Assembly: GCA_029263275.1 (NCBI GenBank) | Contig: JAJCXU010000524.1 | Location: forward strand, 1 to 7,767 | Source of the DNA: Ilumatobacter sp. | GTDB taxonomy: Bacteria; Actinomycetota; Acidimicrobiia; Acidimicrobiales; Ilumatobacteraceae | Direction of reading: 5' to 3' | DNA: 7,767 nucleotides | Shown here: positions 5,652 through 7,767 of the stretch, one piece after another | How the letters are laid out: the number at the start of each line of letters is the position of its first letter | Position numbering within the stretch: the first letter of the stretch is position 1 | Notes under the pieces: model-generated | Database searches by the model: none | What the model was told of the DNA's origin: nothing | What the model saw: only the letters and a program-made list of their open reading frames with translations | Position numbers and translations under genes: made by a program

Positions 5652-6625
5652 CGGCCCTCCACCAGGTAGCGGAACACGGACTCGAGGTCGTCGTCGAGTG
5701 GGTGGACCTCGGTGAGACGCACACCCAGATCACGGGCGAGCGGTGCGAGTCGACGACCGATTGCATCGGCATCGTTCGTGTCGACGGTGACGTGATTGGC
5801 GTCGAGCGACAGCGCGGTGATCAGCTCGCGGTCGACGAGTGCGGTAGCGAGGCGACGCGGGTCGGATGTACCGATCCTGATGCGAAGTGGCCGGTCGTCC
5901 ATCAGCCCGCGGAGGTCGTGATAGTCGCCGCTCGCGATGAGTCGGCCCTGTGCGATCACGAGGACGCGCGACCCGAGTCGGGCGACCTCGTCGAGCACGT
6001 GGCTCGACACGAGGACGCACCGTCCCTCGTCGCCGAGGCGATGGAACAACGCGATCATGTTCCGCCGTTGCACCGGATCGAGGCCGGTGAGCGGCTCGTC
6101 GAGGATCAACACCTCGGGGTCGTTCACCAGTGCGCAGGCAACTTTGACGCGTTGACGCATGCCCTTCGAGAACTGGCCGACGGGCTTGGAGCCGACATCG
6201 CTCAGCTCGACGTGTGCCAGTGCCTGCATTGCCGCATCGGTCGGTTCGTGGACGCCATGGCCTTGTGCCGAGACGGTCACCATCTGCAAGGCGTCGAGGT
6301 GATCGAACAACGCATCCTGCTGTGGGACCAGCGACAGCCGCCCGCGTACGGCTCGGTCGGTGCGCGGGTCGGCCCCGAGCACCTCGACCGTGCCGCGTGA
6401 CGGTGGGGTGAGTCCGCACATGATGCGGAACAGCGTCGACTTGCCGGCCCCGTTCGGACCGAGGAGCGCGGTGACGCCGGCGCTGATCGAGAAGCTGACA
6501 TCGCTGACTGCGACGACGGAGCCGAAGAACTTCGAGACCTCGCGGACAGAGATCATGCCCTGTTGCTCCGGCCCAGCGCTCGGTGGCGGGAGCACGGCGG
6601 TCGTGGGTGGCGGAAGGGCGGTCAT
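5648..6625 (-). CDS. ABC transporter ATP-binding protein (second pair)
   Basis: The 325-residue ATPase carries Walker A GPNGAGKST (56-64), the Q-loop glutamine in LVPQQDALFD (Q102), the signature SKGMRQR (153-159, the usual variant in ABC-2 exporters), Walker B VLILDEP (172-178) with catalytic E177, a D-loop GLDP (181-184) and the switch H209. Residues 1-23 are a Pro-rich leader before the first strand (MISVREVSKFFG). A C-terminal extra domain of about 80 residues (245-325) is typical of ABC-2 exporter ATPases. All ATP-hydrolysis residues are present, so it should be active. The ATG at 6625 overlaps the stop of the preceding permease as ATGA. A longer open frame reaches 6907 but would run into the permease gene. 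The partner permease follows with another ATGA overlap. Confidence 0.93.
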   Translation of the reverse strand: MTALPPPTTAVLPPPSAGPEQQGMISVREVSKFFGSVVAVSDVSFSISAGVTALLGPNGAGKSTLFRIMCGLTPPSRGTVEVLGADPRTDRAVRGRLSLVPQQDALFDHLDALQMVTVSAQGHGVHEPTDAAMQALAHVELSDVGSKPVGQFSKGMRQRVKVACALVNDPEVLILDEPLTGLDPVQRRNMIALFHRLGDEGRCVLVSSHVLDEVARLGSRVLVIAQGRLIASGDYHDLRGLMDDRPLRIRIGTSDPRRLATALVDRELITALSLDANHVTVDTNDADAIGRRLAPLARDLGVRLTEVHPLDDDLESVFRYLVEGR

Positions 6626-7500
6626 CGTGCGATCACCAAACGTGAGTAACGCCAGGCCACCACGGCGAACCCGCCAATCGTCCAGGCGAGGTTGACGCCG
6701 ATCACTGCCGCTGTTGAGACCGCGGGGAAGTTGCCCGGGTCGCCGAAGATCCGGAAGACGAGTTCGAACGGCATGGAGAAGACATCGATCAGCCGCCAGT
6801 TCTCCGACAGCTCGGCGCCGTCGACGAGAGCTCCGGCCAGGATTGGTGTGGCCAGCACGATGAGCACCACACCGATGGCGGCGAAGGCACGCCGGTCGGT
6901 CAGGCATGAGGCAGCCATTGAGATGGCGGTGAGCGCAGCCGAGACGGCGGCGCCCGAGAGGACGATGCGCAGCAGCACGATCATCCAGTTGCCGAGGCCA
7001 TCTGGGCCAGAGCCGTCGAAGGTGTACCCCAGCAGTACGAGGATCGGCGGGCCGAGCGTGACGAGGCCGAGCGTGAGGACGACCGCGAGCATCTTCGCCG
7101 CGAGGTAGGTGCCGCGGTGGAGGGGCGTCGAGAGGTACATCGCCAGCATCCCGTTTCGGCGATCGGCCACGAGCACCTCAGGCGCAACCAGCGCGGCGAA
7201 CAGCACGATGGCCGAGGTGACGAAGCCGTAGTACTCGGGGTAGGTGGGTCCGTCGACGATGCCGGACGGGATCAACACCGCGAGGCCGATGAACACGATC
7301 GCGGGAACGTACGCAATGGCCACGGAGATGACGGGGAAGATCTTGTTCTTTGCCGGTCGGCCCAGGCCGAGGGTGGCGCGCATCGCCTGCCAGGTGACGC
7401 TTCGAATCGCCCCGGGCACGCCCGATCGCTCCCCGTCGTAGGCCTGGAAGCCGCGCGCCGCGATCTGGGCGGTGTTGTCGGGCGTGTCGATCGAGCTCAC
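6622..7500 (-). CDS. ABC-2 type transporter permease (first pair)
   Basis: The 292-residue protein has a cytoplasmic N-terminus of about 53 residues followed by about six membrane helices (54-78, 90-111, 131-158, 172-200, 204-226 and 260-284). Between helices two and three is VADRRNGMLAMYLSTPLHRG (111-130), the ABC-2 permease coupling motif that is paralogous to that of the downstream permease. The start is a GTG at 7500 that overlaps the preceding ATPase stop as GTGA. GGAGG lies 7 nt upstream (7512-7508), which decides the start. The gene order pairs it with the ATPase cut by the right edge. Together with the second pair it may form a four-subunit exporter or two separate exporters; sequence alone does not decide. 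The substrate is unknown. Confidence 0.87.
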   Translation of the reverse strand: MSSIDTPDNTAQIAARGFQAYDGERSGVPGAIRSVTWQAMRATLGLGRPAKNKIFPVISVAIAYVPAIVFIGLAVLIPSGIVDGPTYPEYYGFVTSAIVLFAALVAPEVLVADRRNGMLAMYLSTPLHRGTYLAAKMLAVVLTLGLVTLGPPILVLLGYTFDGSGPDGLGNWMIVLLRIVLSGAAVSAALTAISMAASCLTDRRAFAAIGVVLIVLATPILAGALVDGAELSENWRLIDVFSMPFELVFRIFGDPGNFPAVSTAAVIGVNLAWTIGGFAVVAWRYSRLVIAR

Positions 7501-7767
7501 GTCGAGACCTCCGCTTCGCTCGCACGGTCGGCGTTCGCGGTGAAGATGTCGTCGAGTGTTCGTCGACGTGGTGCAAGACGTCGGAGTCGCGCCTCCGCGG
7601 TCGCGACGGCGCTGCCGACCATGTCGAACAGGTCGTCGTCAGGGAGGCCCGTGGCGCTGATGACCGAGCCGGTGCGTTCCACCGTGGCGCCCGCCGCGTT
7701 GAGCTGGGCAACGACCTCGTCGATGGCAGTCGGTCGGTCGGAGATCTCCACGAGCTCGATCTCGACG
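7497..7767 (-). CDS. ABC transporter ATP-binding protein, C-terminal fragment (first pair)
   Basis: The frame is open to the right edge, so only the last 89 residues are seen, reading from VEIELVEISD. The nucleotide-binding motifs lie outside the window. What remains fits the C-terminal extra domain of ABC-2 exporter ATPases: beta strands (VEIELVEI, GATVERTGSVISATG) and a final helix with RRRTLDDIFTAN, the common "L-x-D/E-x-F" ending. It overlaps the next permease gene by 4 nt (GTGA), which supports its being that permease's ATPase. A GTG at 7751 could be mistaken for a start but would give a product with no ATPase core. Confidence 0.75.
   Translation of the reverse strand, partial: VEIELVEISDRPTAIDEVVAQLNAAGATVERTGSVISATGLPDDDLFDMVGSAVATAEARLRRLAPRRRTLDDIFTANADRASEAEVST

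Noticed and set aside
4387..5669. Long open frames on the + strand (4387-5106 and 4899-5669) antisense to the oxidoreductase and permease genes.
   Set aside because: Their products are low-complexity, rich in Asp/Arg/His, without a recognisable domain or ribosome binding site. They are typical antisense shadows in G+C-rich DNA.
4819..5772. N-terminal extension of the oxidoreductase frame up to 5772 (469 residues in total).
   Set aside because: The extension is Arg-rich and lies across the permease gene. The family length and first helix fit the ATG at 4818.

Overview
The window is G+C-rich, densely packed DNA, about two thirds G+C by eye. It looks actinobacterial. The supporting signs are GTG starts, an F420-type PPOX oxidoreductase, an FtsK/EccC-like tandem ATPase and promoters that seem to give leaderless transcripts. 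A lineage such as Acidimicrobiia (Ilumatobacter-like) would fit, but that is inference and no phylogenetic marker gene is present. No RNA gene, insertion sequence or CRISPR array was seen.

Left part (1-3455). The 3' end of a + strand FtsK/SpoIIIE-type ATPase gene enters from the left edge. It overlaps by 52 nt the tail of a convergent soxR gene, whose product keeps all four iron-sulfur cysteines. Divergent from soxR, with only 25 nt between start codons, is a 552-residue gene. It encodes an N-terminal Rieske [2Fe-2S] domain fused to a long, mostly helical, histidine-rich region that I do not recognise with confidence. A 20-bp SoxR-box-like palindrome lies over the soxR start codon, inside a 19-bp-spacer promoter that reads into the Rieske gene, so the pair looks like a regulator and its target. 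A strong hairpin at 3387-3420 ends this unit.

Middle part (3456-4362). A PadR-family repressor gene on the - strand has a good promoter buried in a 47-nt, almost perfect palindrome made of TATCGAC/GTCGATA half-sites, a likely autoregulatory operator. Next to it are two 51-bp direct repeats, 48/51 identical, each with competing hairpins. They lie immediately downstream of the next gene's stop codon.

Right part (4363-7767). A - strand cluster runs ABC ATPase (partial, off the right edge), ABC-2 permease, ABC ATPase, ABC-2 permease, then an F420-dependent-type PPOX oxidoreductase. The four ABC genes are joined by 4-nt stop/start overlaps (GTGA, ATGA, ATGA) and form a tightly coupled operon with two ATPase/permease pairs. 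The substrate cannot be read from the sequence. The oxidoreductase follows after 68 nt and may belong to the same transcript or have its own promoter.

The most interesting unit is the soxR/Rieske-fusion pair. Next are the padR palindrome and the repeat pair.
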